Source: Ignavibacteriales bacterium
GTDB lineage: Bacteria; Bacteroidota; Ignavibacteria; Ignavibacteriales; Ignavibacteriaceae
NCBI GenBank assembly: GCA_016714125.1
Contig: JADJNX010000005.1
Span: 62,001-126,000 of the forward strand
Direction: 5' to 3'
Length of the DNA: 64,000 bases
Shown: piece after piece, positions 19,224-28,072 of the stretch
Numbering within the stretch: position 1 is the first letter of the stretch
Layout: every line of letters starts with the position of its first letter
Position numbers and translations under genes: made by a program
The notes under the pieces: generated by a model
Databases searched by the model: none
What the model was told of the DNA's origin: nothing
Seen by the model: the letters and a program-made list of their open reading frames with translations, nothing else

Positions 19224-20621
19224 TTAAAATAATATATTGTTTGGCGTTCTTGGATAAGGGATAACGTCCCTTATGTTTTTCATGCCGGTGAGATACATAA
19301 CTGCTCTTTCGAGACCAAGTCCAAAACCCGCATGTGGGAAAGATCCAAATTTTCTAATATCCTGATACCACTCATAATCTTCAGGAATTATCCCTGTTGC
19401 GAGCATCTTTTGATGGAGTACTTCATAATTCTCTTCACGCTGACTTCCACCGATAATCTCACCAACACCGGGAACGAGAAGATCCATTGCTCTAACGGTC
19501 TTATTATCTGAATTAAGCTTCATGTAGAAGGCTTTTATTTCTTTTGGATAATCGATAACAAAAACCGGTTTTTTGAAAATTTCTTCGGTTATGTATCTCT
19601 CATGTTCTGTTTGAAGATTTTCACCCCACTCGACAGGATATTCAAACTGGTGTCCCGATTTTTTTAGATATTCAATTGCTTCTGTATAAGTGATTGTGGC
19701 AAAATCGGAATTGACTGCATTGTCAAGTCTCGATAACAGGTCGGTATCCACAAACTTATTAAAGAAATCAAGTTCATCAGGAGCCTGGGTCATCACCTCA
19801 TTCAGGATATACTTCATCATATCCTGAGCAAGTCGCATGTCATCTTCAAGATCAGCAAAGGCAATTTCCGGTTCAATCATCCAAAATTCATTTGCATGAC
19901 GGGCGGTGTTTGAGTTTTCCGCTCTGAAAGTTGGCCCAAAAGTATAAACATTTCTAAAAGCAAAACAGAAAGCTTCAACTGCAAGTTGTCCCGAAACAGT
20001 CAGAAATGATGGTTTTCCAAACAATTCCTGAGAATAATCTATCGCTCCGGTTCCATCTTTTGGCAGATTATTCATATCCAGAGTGGTAACTCTAAACATT
20101 TCTCCTGCACCCTCGGCATCGGTACTGGTTATGATAGGCGTATGTACATAAACGAATCCACGCTCCTGGAAAAATTTATGAATGGCAAATGAAACAATTG
20201 ACCGAACCCTGAATGTTGCCATGTAAGTGTTTGTTCTTGGTCTCAGGTGAGAAATTGTCCTCAAAAACTCAAAAGAGTGTCTCTTTTTTTGAATTGGATT
20301 ATCAAGTGATGCAAAACCGTTAATACTAATCTCATCAACTTTAAGTTCAAAGGGTTGTTTGTCACCCAAAGATTTAATCCAGGTTACTTTTATCTCGAGG
20401 GAAGATCCGATGGAAACTTTGTCAATTTCCTCAAAATTGGAAAGAGTATCCTCAAAAACCACTTGTAAGTTTTTAAAACAGGAACCATCATTCAATTCTA
20501 TGAACCCAAAGTTTTTTGATGTTCTTGAAGTTCTTACCCAACCCGTGAGTTTAAGATTTTTATCCTGGTAGTGTTCGCCACCGGCGAGTAAATCTTTTAC
20601 GGTTACAAAATCATATGCCAT
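19224..20621 (-). CDS. asnS: Asparagine-tRNA ligase
   Basis: 465 residues, a class II synthetase that charges tRNA-Asn in the cytoplasm. The N-terminal OB-fold anticodon-binding domain (LTGWVRTSRTSKNFGFIEL) is followed by the catalytic domain with motif 2 (FGPTFRAENSNTARH and EFWMIEPE) and motif 3 (FGLGLERAVMYLTG). The AsnRS-type insert and C-terminal YPRTPNNILF distinguish it from AspRS. The presence of AsnRS means asparaginyl-tRNA need not be made by the transamidation route. Intact and monocistronic by spacing. Confidence 0.97.
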   Translation of the reverse strand: MAYDFVTVKDLLAGGEHYQDKNLKLTGWVRTSRTSKNFGFIELNDGSCFKNLQVVFEDTLSNFEEIDKVSIGSSLEIKVTWIKSLGDKQPFELKVDEISINGFASLDNPIQKKRHSFEFLRTISHLRPRTNTYMATFRVRSIVSFAIHKFFQERGFVYVHTPIITSTDAEGAGEMFRVTTLDMNNLPKDGTGAIDYSQELFGKPSFLTVSGQLAVEAFCFAFRNVYTFGPTFRAENSNTARHANEFWMIEPEIAFADLEDDMRLAQDMMKYILNEVMTQAPDELDFFNKFVDTDLLSRLDNAVNSDFATITYTEAIEYLKKSGHQFEYPVEWGENLQTEHERYITEEIFKKPVFVIDYPKEIKAFYMKLNSDNKTVRAMDLLVPGVGEIIGGSQREENYEVLHQKMLATGIIPEDYEWYQDIRKFGSFPHAGFGLGLERAVMYLTGMKNIRDVIPYPRTPNNILF

Positions 20622-20717
20622 ATTGATCCAAAATTATTTTTACATAAACCTAAATTTACGGAAAAAATTTCAGGTGATATACCGCGGAATGTGCTTTTTA
20701 GGTAATAAAACAAAAAT

Positions 20718-20725
20718 TACATTTG
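20718..20725 (+). promoter_or_regulatory. Possible -7 promoter element upstream of the phosphatase gene
   Basis: TACATTTG matches the Bacteroidota -7 consensus TAnnTTTG, 35 bases before the ATG. The -33 region has only a T-rich stretch, so the match is partial. Confidence 0.4.
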
Positions 20726-20760
20726 TAGAATACAAGTTTATAAAGAAGGATGTCTTTAAG

Positions 20761-21231
20761 ATGAAAGTTTTGTTTGTGTGTCTTGGTAATATTTGCAGAT
20801 CTCCAGCGGCGGAAGGAATCTTCCGCAGTAAAGTATCTGAAAATGGTCTGAGTGATAATGTTGAGATCGATTCAGCCGGAACGGCGGGTTATCATATCGG
20901 CGAAATGGCTGACAGTAGAATGATAAAACATTGTAGAGAAAGAGGTTATGATATTTCACCTCACAGGGCGAGACAACTTTCATATAACGATCTTGTTGAA
21001 TATGATCTAATATTGGCAATGGATAGATCTAATTATTCAAATATCCAACGACTCGACAGGAGGAATGAATTTAGTGAAAAGATCAAAATGATGACTGATT
21101 TTGTCACGTATATGAAGGCAACCGAGGTGCCCGATCCATATTATGATGGACCAAAAGAATTTCATTTTGTTATCGATTTATTGGAGGACGGATCTGACAA
21201 TTTGCTTAAATATATAAGTGAGAGATTGTAA
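20761..21231 (+). CDS. Low molecular weight protein-tyrosine phosphatase
   Basis: 156 residues. Dephosphorylates phosphotyrosine or small phosphate esters. The signature loop is CLGNICRSP, with nucleophile Cys7 and Arg13, and the general acid Asp125 lies in EVPDPYY. ATG 20761 is chosen over an upstream in-frame start at 20623, because the family begins with MKVLFVCLGN. The gene ends 4 bases before the fructosamine kinase gene. That pairing recurs in bacteria and suggests a shared role in removing glycation products, inferred from context. Confidence 0.93.
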   Translation: MKVLFVCLGNICRSPAAEGIFRSKVSENGLSDNVEIDSAGTAGYHIGEMADSRMIKHCRERGYDISPHRARQLSYNDLVEYDLILAMDRSNYSNIQRLDRRNEFSEKIKMMTDFVTYMKATEVPDPYYDGPKEFHFVIDLLEDGSDNLLKYISERL

Positions 21232-21235
21232 TCGT

Positions 21236-22084
21236 ATGATCGATTTAGACAATCTGGTTGGCGAAAAGATTCATTTTAGTAGAGAAGTATCCGGGGGATG
21301 TATTGCCTCCAATACCATCCATATTGGAGACAGTGGTAAAAAATATTTTGTCAAAAAATATCCCGGACCTTTTGGGGAAGCCAAAACCCTCGCCGAAGTT
21401 AAGGGTTTAACTGAACTTTCGCTGCAAGGAATCATCCGTATCCCCGAGATATTAGGAACAGAAAAAAATGTTGTTGTGCTTGAATTTATCGAAAAGGGAA
21501 GTTATATAACAGGCTTTCATGAAAACTTTGGCAGGAAACTTGCCTTAATTCACAAGTGTACCTTAGTAGATGGTTATGGTTTTGTAGAGGATAACTTTAT
21601 TGGTGATACCGTACAATTAAATTTACCAAGAAATTCCAGTTGGCATGAATTTTACTTGTTGAACAGATTAATGCCACAGTTTAAATTGATGGAAAAGAAT
21701 GGCTTTACTGATGCATCAGTAAACAAAACATTCGACAGAATGTTATTAAATATTGTTAAGATTATTGATGATTCAACAACTATTCCATCTTTATTACACG
21801 GTGATCTTTGGTCGGGAAATTATTTTTCTTCATCGACAGGGGAGGCTGTGATCTTTGATCCTGCAGTTTATTACGGTGACAGGGAAACAGATCTGGCAAT
21901 GACTCGCCTTTTTGGAGGATTTGATGAAAAGTTTTATTCAGCCTATAAAGATGAGTTTCCTCTTGAATACGGAAGTGAAGAGAGGGTGCTTCTATACCAG
22001 CTTTATCATCTCATGAATCATCTAAATTTATTTGGCAAAGGTTATTTTAGAGAAGTAATCGAAATATTTAAAAAATATAATTGA
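21236..22084 (+). CDS. Fructosamine/ketosamine-3-kinase family protein
   Basis: 282 residues. Phosphorylates sugar-modified lysines (ketosamines) so that the adduct falls off, reversing protein glycation. The aminoglycoside-phosphotransferase fold is clear: catalytic loop LLHGDLWSGNYF (Asp190, Asn195) and Mg-binding Asp208 in FDPAVYYGDRETDLAMT. The tail YQLYHLMNHLNLFGKGYF is highly typical of the FN3K-related family. ATG 21236 is preferred to a GTG at 21218 because the latter overlaps the phosphatase gene. Its stop abuts the convergent speD-like gene. Confidence 0.93.
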   Translation: MIDLDNLVGEKIHFSREVSGGCIASNTIHIGDSGKKYFVKKYPGPFGEAKTLAEVKGLTELSLQGIIRIPEILGTEKNVVVLEFIEKGSYITGFHENFGRKLALIHKCTLVDGYGFVEDNFIGDTVQLNLPRNSSWHEFYLLNRLMPQFKLMEKNGFTDASVNKTFDRMLLNIVKIIDDSTTIPSLLHGDLWSGNYFSSSTGEAVIFDPAVYYGDRETDLAMTRLFGGFDEKFYSAYKDEFPLEYGSEERVLLYQLYHLMNHLNLFGKGYFREVIEIFKKYN

Positions 22085-22438
22085 TTAATCTCCCACGAGT
22101 CTGTTTCTGTCTAAAACTTTGAAAAAATATTTTCCGGGTTCAAACTCTTGAGTTGCCAGTTCGATGAAATTTTCAAGTTTATCAGGTTCAGAGCAAGTAT
22201 AAATATCTATTGAAAGTCTCTCCTCTTCAGGGTAGCTGTGTACAAGAGCATGAGATTCCGATAGAATTGCGACGAAAGTTAAGCCTTGCGGCTCAAAATC
22301 GTGTTTCATGGTGGTGATAACAGTGAAACCCGACGAGCTAAGCATATCGATAAATAGCTTTTCAACGAGTTTGTTATCATAGAGATTGTGTTTTTTACAG
22401 TGACACATCTCAAATATAAGTGAGTATTTGTTCATCAT
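22085..22438 (-). CDS. speD: S-adenosylmethionine decarboxylase proenzyme-like protein
   Basis: 117 residues, the size of the short bacterial/archaeal enzyme (SpeH type). Decarboxylates AdoMet to give the aminopropyl donor for spermidine synthesis. The self-cleavage site is in ILSESHALVHSYPE: Ser62 would become the pyruvoyl group, with His67 and Cys82 (IYTCSE) as catalytic residues. These match the positions of the Thermotoga enzyme with an offset of one. It is minus strand, divergent from the YjfI-like/pspA genes with 112 bases between. A spermidine synthase-like gene closes the cluster 3.4 kb away. Confidence 0.85.
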   Translation of the reverse strand: MMNKYSLIFEMCHCKKHNLYDNKLVEKLFIDMLSSSGFTVITTMKHDFEPQGLTFVAILSESHALVHSYPEEERLSIDIYTCSEPDKLENFIELATQEFEPGKYFFKVLDRNRLVGD

Positions 22439-22550
22439 GGCAGATATCTTGCCGTCTGTCAGGTTAATAAAAATTTAATCAAAAACAGATTCTAAATTAG
22501 CAGAATTTTGGTTATATTTCGATCAAATTTAAAACATTCGAGGAAAATTT

Positions 22551-22943
22551 ATGTCGTCAAAATATGAACTGGTAAAAAGTTATCTTATCAATCTGGGATA
22601 TCATATCTCCAGAGAGATTCCTGAAGAAGAAATGGTGATAGTTGATGATGGAGAAAAAGGGATATCAAACTTAATAGTTGATGTCGAAACCCCGCTTCTA
22701 ATCTTCGAACAGTATATTGGAATAGTGAAAAAGGATGATAAAGATGTTTACAAGAGATTACTCCAGATAAACAGGGCTCTGGTTCACGGTGCTTTTGTGC
22801 TGGAAGATGATAAAAACACTTTAATATTCCGCGACACACTTCAAATAGAAAACCTCGATGAAAATGAAGTTGAAGGCACGATGTCAGCAATACATTTTGC
22901 TATGGCAGAGAATACCGATTTCTTAATTGATATTTGTAAATAG
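22551..22943 (+). CDS. Small acidic protein, YbjN/YjfI (DUF2170)-like
   Basis: 130 residues, acidic, with no signal peptide or membrane segment. Pattern: N-terminal amphipathic helix (YELVKSYLINLGYHI), beta strands, then a central helix KRLLQINRALVHGAFVLED and a C-terminal helix SAIHFAMAENTDFLIDI. This resembles the chaperone-like YbjN/CesT fold, and the position just before pspA matches yjfI in the E. coli yjfIJKLMC operon. The family call is by pattern and context only. It is 12 bases upstream of pspA, so co-transcribed. Possible role: cytosolic partner or regulator of PspA. Confidence 0.55.
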   Translation: MSSKYELVKSYLINLGYHISREIPEEEMVIVDDGEKGISNLIVDVETPLLIFEQYIGIVKKDDKDVYKRLLQINRALVHGAFVLEDDKNTLIFRDTLQIENLDENEVEGTMSAIHFAMAENTDFLIDICK

Positions 22944-22955
22944 AAGGAGACCAAA

Positions 22956-23656
22956 ATGAGTTTTTTCAAAAGATTATTTAAAATCGGACAGGCTGAAGCC
23001 CACAATGTTATCGATAAACTTGAAGATCCGATCAAGCTTTCTGAGCAGGCTATTCGTGATTTAAAGCAGGACCTTTCAATGGCGATGCAGGCATTTGCAG
23101 AAGTAAAGGCTCTTGCAATCAAAATGGAAAGAGACAAAAATCTTTACGGAGAGCGCTCTCTTGAATGGGAAAGAAAAGCTGTTCTACTTCTCCAGAGAGC
23201 CGAAAATGGTCAGATGGCTCCCCAGGAAGCCGAAAGACTGGCTAAAGAAGCATTACTGCAAAAAGAGGACGCTACTAAAAAGCCACGGAAGCCGCTCTAA
23301 ATCTTGAAAGACAAAACGATGCAGTTGGCAAACTCCAAATGCAAGTTGAGAAATTGAGAAGAACCGTTCAGCAGCAGGAAAACGAACTTGTTACCCTAAA
23401 GGCAAGAGCAAAAACTGCCGAATCAATGAAAAAAGTTAATAAACAACTCGCTGGAATTGATTCAGACAGCACCATTGCAATGCTTGAAAGAATGAAACAA
23501 AAAGTTGAAACTGATGAGACACTCGCTCAGGCTTATTCTGAGATGGAGGGGTTGAATGAAAGTCTTAACACCAAAATAGATAAAGCACTTGAAGAAAACA
23601 GCCTTCAGGGGGATTTACTCCTCGAGGATCTTAAAAGCAAACTTAAAAAACCTTAA
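22956..23656 (+). CDS. pspA: PspA/IM30 family membrane-stress protein (one frameshift)
   Basis: About 233 residues after repair. Nearly all alpha-helical coiled coil, with the amphipathic membrane-anchoring helix FFKRLFKIGQAEAHNVIDKL at the N-terminus, then EDPIKLSEQAIRDL and long Glu/Lys/Gln heptads. PspA and IM30 oligomerise on stressed inner membranes and preserve the proton barrier. The A5 run at 23277-23281 has lost a base; adding it restores TKKATEAALNLERQNDAV and a continuous coiled coil. It follows the YjfI-like gene and is followed by a hairpin, then DUF4178 and DUF350 genes. Homologous to E. coli yjfJ as well as pspA. Confidence 0.9.
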
Positions 23657-23669
23657 GTAGTTTTTGGAT

Positions 23670-23696
23670 GGGGCACTATTAAGGTGCCCCAATTTT
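23670..23696 (+). terminator. Hairpin between pspA and the DUF4178 gene, terminator-like
   Basis: A 7-bp stem GGGGCAC/GTGCCCC with a 7-base loop is followed by AATTTTT. It can end or attenuate transcription from pspA into the downstream genes, which could let PspA be made in excess. Confidence 0.75.
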
Positions 23697-23721
23697 TATC
23701 AGAAGACCGGGAGACCCGACT

Positions 23722-24273
23722 GTGTTTGATTGGTTTAAGAAGAAGAAAAAAACTGAAGAAGAGCCACAATTTGATGTCACAAATCTAAAAGTAACTGACC
23801 TCAGGAGAGGATTTATTTTTGATTTGGAAGGCAAAAGTTGGGAAGCCACCAAGGAATATGAATATGATTGGGGTGATGACTTTTTCACGCTTGAATTTCA
23901 GGTAAAATCTGTGGAAGCAACTGCCTATCTTCATGTTGAAGAGGATGACGAAATTGAGATCACAATTACCAAGGAAGTTGATATCAATAACATCGACAAA
24001 ACTCTTATTGAAGAAATCATTGAACAGGAAAAACCAAGAAGAACCATCGAATTTAGTGGTAGAACGTTTTTCAGAAAAGCTGAAGCTGCAGGGAATTTTA
24101 GAGACCTTTCAGGAAACAATTGGGATCCATTTATTAGTTGGGACTACAGGGACGAAACAGGAAAATATCTTCTATCAATCGAACAATGGGGTGAAGATGA
24201 ATTTGATGCCAGTATTGGCAGAGTAGTTGAAGAATATGAAATTTCCAACATTTTCCCGGGAAACATTAAATGA
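23722..24273 (+). CDS. DUF4178-domain protein
   Basis: 183 residues with a GTG start at 23722 (FDWFKKKKK follows). Soluble and beta-rich, strongly acidic with a Lys-rich N-terminal tail that could touch the membrane. Two related halves (NLKVTDLRRGFIFDLEGKSWEA and RFSGRTFFRKAEAAGNFRD-like) match the duplicated OB-like DUF4178 pattern. Such genes occur beside PspA, DUF350 and polyamine genes; E. coli yjfK (DUF2491) sits in the equivalent slot. Molecular function unknown. It overlaps the start of the lipoprotein-DUF350 gene. Confidence 0.72.
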   Translation: MFDWFKKKKKTEEEPQFDVTNLKVTDLRRGFIFDLEGKSWEATKEYEYDWGDDFFTLEFQVKSVEATAYLHVEEDDEIEITITKEVDINNIDKTLIEEIIEQEKPRRTIEFSGRTFFRKAEAAGNFRDLSGNNWDPFISWDYRDETGKYLLSIEQWGEDEFDASIGRVVEEYEISNIFPGNIK

Positions 24274-25849
24274 AAAATTAATTCCAGTCGTTTTGCTCTT
24301 AGTGGCATTATCAGGATGTGGTAAGGAATTTACAAAATCACCTGTTGACAACCTGATTTCAAAACTCGACTCACAAAAAGTGCCCATGTATTCAATTATT
24401 CTCGAAGACATGGAGGTGGACGGATCGGTATTTCAGGATTATAAACACAAATACCAGATTATTCGTCAATATGATTCTTTAAATATCAAAAGTGAAAAAA
24501 CTGACTGGATCGAAGTTAGTGAAGAGTATTTCTGGGAAAACGAGAATTACCTCGGAATGGAGATCGCATCTAAAGAGAAAGATGGGAAAGTTTCGAAGGC
24601 TGTTGCTCCCGCCGGATATAGCAACTATGTTGGCAACAAACAATACGGCCAGTGGGTGAATGGCAGTGGTGGTTCATTTTGGCAGTTTTATGGACAATAT
24701 ATGTTTATGAGTTCCATGTTAAACCTTGCCACCGGCTCGATATTTCGAGGCGATTATGATAACTACTCCCGTAACTACCGCGGAAGACAGCCTTATTATG
24801 GACCCAAAACCGGTGATTCTTTCAAATATGGTACTTATGGTTCCCACACAAGCAAAACGAAACCTGCCGGGTTTGGTGACAAAATAAACAAAATCAAAAA
24901 CGGCTCACAAAGTTTTAAAGAAAAAGTCAATAATAAAGTGTCACGATCAACCGGCAGAGGAACTCCAAATGTCCGGTCCGCGGCGGATCAGGAGGGAAAT
25001 AAGATGTTTTTCGACAGACTGTTAACCATGTTGATCTATTTTGGTGCAAGCCTTATCCTGCTTTTGCTTGGAATGGTGGCTTTCAAGATTTTTAACTTTA
25101 AAGCTAATGTGAAGGATGAACTTGTTGAAAAAGACAATTTCGCTTTTGCTGTTGTTTATGCAAGTTATTTTGCGGGCCTGATTATCGCTATTGGTGGAGT
25201 TTTCTGGGGTGATTCAAACGGCATCGTGAACGACTTGCTTGATATTGGTTTTTATGGAGTTCTTGCAATTTTGCTCCTTAATATCTCATCTTACATAAAT
25301 GACTGGTTGATATTAAGAAAAATAGATGCTCCCAAAGAGATAATAGAAGACAGAAATGCCGGAACTGCTGTGGTTCTTGGAGCTTCTTACATAGCAACCG
25401 GACTCGTGGTGGCAAGTGCCATTTCAGGTCAGGGTGGAAGTGTCTTTACCGCAATCATTTTTTGGTTGATAGGGCAAACAGCTCTTGTCCTTTTCTCATA
25501 TTTATACCAATTTATAATCCCTTACGATTATTTAAAAGAGATTGAACAGGATAACGTAGCCGCAGGAACTGCTTTTGCCGGAATTCTTATTGCTATTTCT
25601 ATAATAATCAATCAGGCGATGTTTGGCGATTTTCATGGCTGGGAAACCTTTGGCGGTGATGTCCTGCTGAACATTGTCCTTGGAATAATTGTCCTTCCAT
25701 TGGTGCGAGTTCTTACTGATAAAGTAATTCTTCCGGGTAAAAGATTGAGCCACGAAATAGCGGGACAAGAAATTCCCAATGTTGGAGCAGGATTGATTGA
25801 GGCATTTGTTTATATCGGCGCGGCATTATTGATCGTTTGGGCGCTTTAG
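24270..25849 (+). CDS. Lipoprotein fused to a duplicated DUF350 membrane domain
   Basis: About 527 residues. A lipobox (VLLLVALSGCGKE) gives a lipid-anchored N-terminus. About 230 extracytoplasmic residues follow, ending in a Gly/Tyr/Asn/Ser-rich basic stretch. Eight membrane helices form two four-helix DUF350 (UPF0719, YjfL-like) units. With one extra A in the A5 run at 24273-24277, ATG 24270 overlaps the DUF4178 stop as ATGA and reads MKKLIPVVLLLVALSGCGK, an ideal lipoprotein signal. Without that repair the frame begins at ATG 24236. In E. coli the lipoprotein-like YjfM and DUF350 YjfL are separate, so the fusion is notable. Function unknown. Confidence 0.8.
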
Positions 25850-25853
25850 GTTA

Positions 25854-27386
25854 GTGAAGAGAACAAACCTTCTTAAATATTGCATTTTTGCTACAGGTCT
25901 CTCCGGAATTGTAGCAGAATATATCCTTTCAACTCTTGCAGCCTATTTTCTGGGTGATTCAGTCATCCAGTGGACTCTGATCGTGTCGTTTATGCTCTTC
26001 TCCATGGGTGTGGGAAGCAGTCTAAGTAAATTTATCAAGACCAATTTACTCGAGAAGTTTATTACCCTCGAGTTTATCTTGTCTGTTCTTACTAGCTTTC
26101 TCCGCAGTAATTGTTTATTCAATTTCAGCATTTCCGGAATATCGCGGCATTGTGATCTATACACTTTCGATTCTTATAGGCTTACTGATTGGGCTCGAAA
26201 TTCCGATTGTAACGCGCCTGAATGAAGAATTTGAAGAATTGAGGGTCAACATCGCAAATGTCCTTGAAAAGGATTATTATGGCAGTCTTGCCGGAGGTAT
26301 CTTTTTTGCATTTGTCGGTTTACCAATCATCGGTTTGACATACACTCCATTTATCCTTGGAGCAGTCGATTTTTCAGTTGCTCTACTCCTCTATTTTTCA
26401 CTAAAAGATAAATTTAAGCTTTCGCCGGTTAAGATGGGTGTAATTATCTCCTCCGTGACGCTTCTCCTCATATCGGGGGCTATTTTTGCTAAACCGATCA
26501 TTAAATATTCCGAACAATTAAAATACCTCGATCAGATTGTTTATGAAGAACAATCGAAATATCAGAAGATTGTAATTACCCGGTGGAAAGATTACCACTG
26601 GCTATATCTAAATAATAGTGTACAATTCAGCAGTTATGACGAAGCAATGTATCATGAGCCACTTGTTCACATACCCATGCACTTGTCAGGGAGCAAAAAA
26701 AGTATTTTGATCCTGGGAGGTGGGGATGGTTGTGCGGTGAGGGAGGCACTTAAGTTTGATGATGTTGAAAAGATCACCCTTGTTTATATTGATCCTAAAA
26801 TGACTGAACTCGCAAAAATAATGAGATAGTCGCCGCAATAAATGACAGCTCGTTATTCAACCCCAAGGTGGAAGTTATCAATCTGGATGCATTCAACTAT
26901 CTCGAAGGAGTTGATAAAATTTTTGATGTCATCATAGCTGACTTTCCCGATCCAAGAAATTCGGAACTTAGCAGACTTTATTCGTTGGAATTTTTTAGTA
27001 TTGTGAAAAAACATCTCTCTGAAGATGGGATATTCATCACGCAGGCATGTAGTCCCTACTTCGCTCCCACGGTATCTAATTGTATTGATACAACAATTAA
27101 AGCAGCCGGATTTAGTACTCTTCGATTAAGGAATCATGTCCCTACGATGGGGGAATGGGGATTCATTCTTGCATCCAAACAGTTACGTTCCACTGAACTT
27201 GAGGAACGATTTATCAAGATTAAAATTGAAGAGACGAAAACCAAGTGGTTAAATAACAATGTATTAAGAGCATTGATCTCCTTTGGCAAATCTTATGTTG
27301 ACCCGGAATTTAAACCGGGAGTCAACAATCTTACCGATCCGCTGCTTTACCGATATTTTGAAGACAGCGATTGGGGACTTTATTAA
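25854..27386 (+). CDS. Membrane-anchored spermidine synthase-like protein (two frameshifts)
   Basis: About 510 residues after repair. Six or so N-terminal membrane helices (LSGIVAEYILSTLAAYFLG onward) precede a Rossmann-fold aminopropyltransferase domain. It carries GGGDGCAVREALKF for the AdoMet-type cofactor, LVYIDPKMTELAK, and DVIIADFPDPRNSEL with the catalytic acidic region. Breaks lie near 26085-26095 and in the A5 run at 26814-26818. GTG 25854 is 4 bases after the DUF350 stop. The enzyme would transfer aminopropyl from decarboxylated AdoMet, made by the speD-like product, to a polyamine or to another acceptor at the membrane. The acceptor is unknown. Confidence 0.85.
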
Positions 27387-27448
27387 TTTGATTTTCCAAT
27401 ATTAACCCTATATTAATATCAACTTTTAAATCACTTTGAGATTTTTGC

Positions 27449-27969
27449 ATGTTTGAAGGCGCCTTTGGTCCGATAATCGTTGGTCTTTTAAGAGTGTGTG
27501 ATGTCAGTCTGGGTACTTTAAGAACCATTCTTGTTGTTCAGGGGAAAAAATACCTTGCAGGATTTGTCGGTTTTTTGAGGCTGCCATTTGGGTTATTGCA
27601 ATCAGCCAGATATTTCAGTTTCTGAATGACAACCCATGGATGATTCTGGGATATGCAACAGGTTATGGACTCGGGAATGTTGTTGGCATCTGGCTCGAGC
27701 AACAGATTGGTCTTGGATTTGTACAAGTCAGCGTAGTGTCACTCCAAAAATCAGATGAGATAGCAGCCGAACTGAGGTCATCCTCATTTGGAGTAACTTC
27801 TATTCCTGCAGTTGGTTTAACGGGTGGTACAAATATGATTATGTCAGTGGTTGACAGGAAAAAATTGAGGGGAATGATTAAGCTGGTTGAATCAATTGAC
27901 CCTAAGGCTTTTATCTCAGTTCAGTCATCATTACCGTATAGAGGTTACCGTCCCGGGGCAAGAATCTAA
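27449..27969 (+). CDS. UPF0316/DUF2179-DUF5698 membrane protein (one frameshift)
   Basis: About 173 residues after repair. N-terminal hydrophobic helices (FGPIIVGLLRVCDVSLGTLR, FVGFFEAAIWVIAISQ) are followed by a soluble C-terminal domain with VTSIPAVGLTGGTNMIMSVVDRKKL, the DUF2179 pattern of YebE/UPF0316 proteins. A base is missing from the T6 run at 27571-27576. Relatives are small inner-membrane proteins of unknown function. It follows the spermidine synthase-like gene by 62 bases on the same strand and may or may not belong to that cluster. Confidence 0.8.
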
Positions 27970-28072
27970 ATCTTAATAATTTCTTAACACCACTTTTTAA
28001 GATTAATTCCCTAGTTTAATTTTAGTTTTAAATCGTGGGTTTTAAAAATTCTCACTTTTGTTCACTTTTGAG

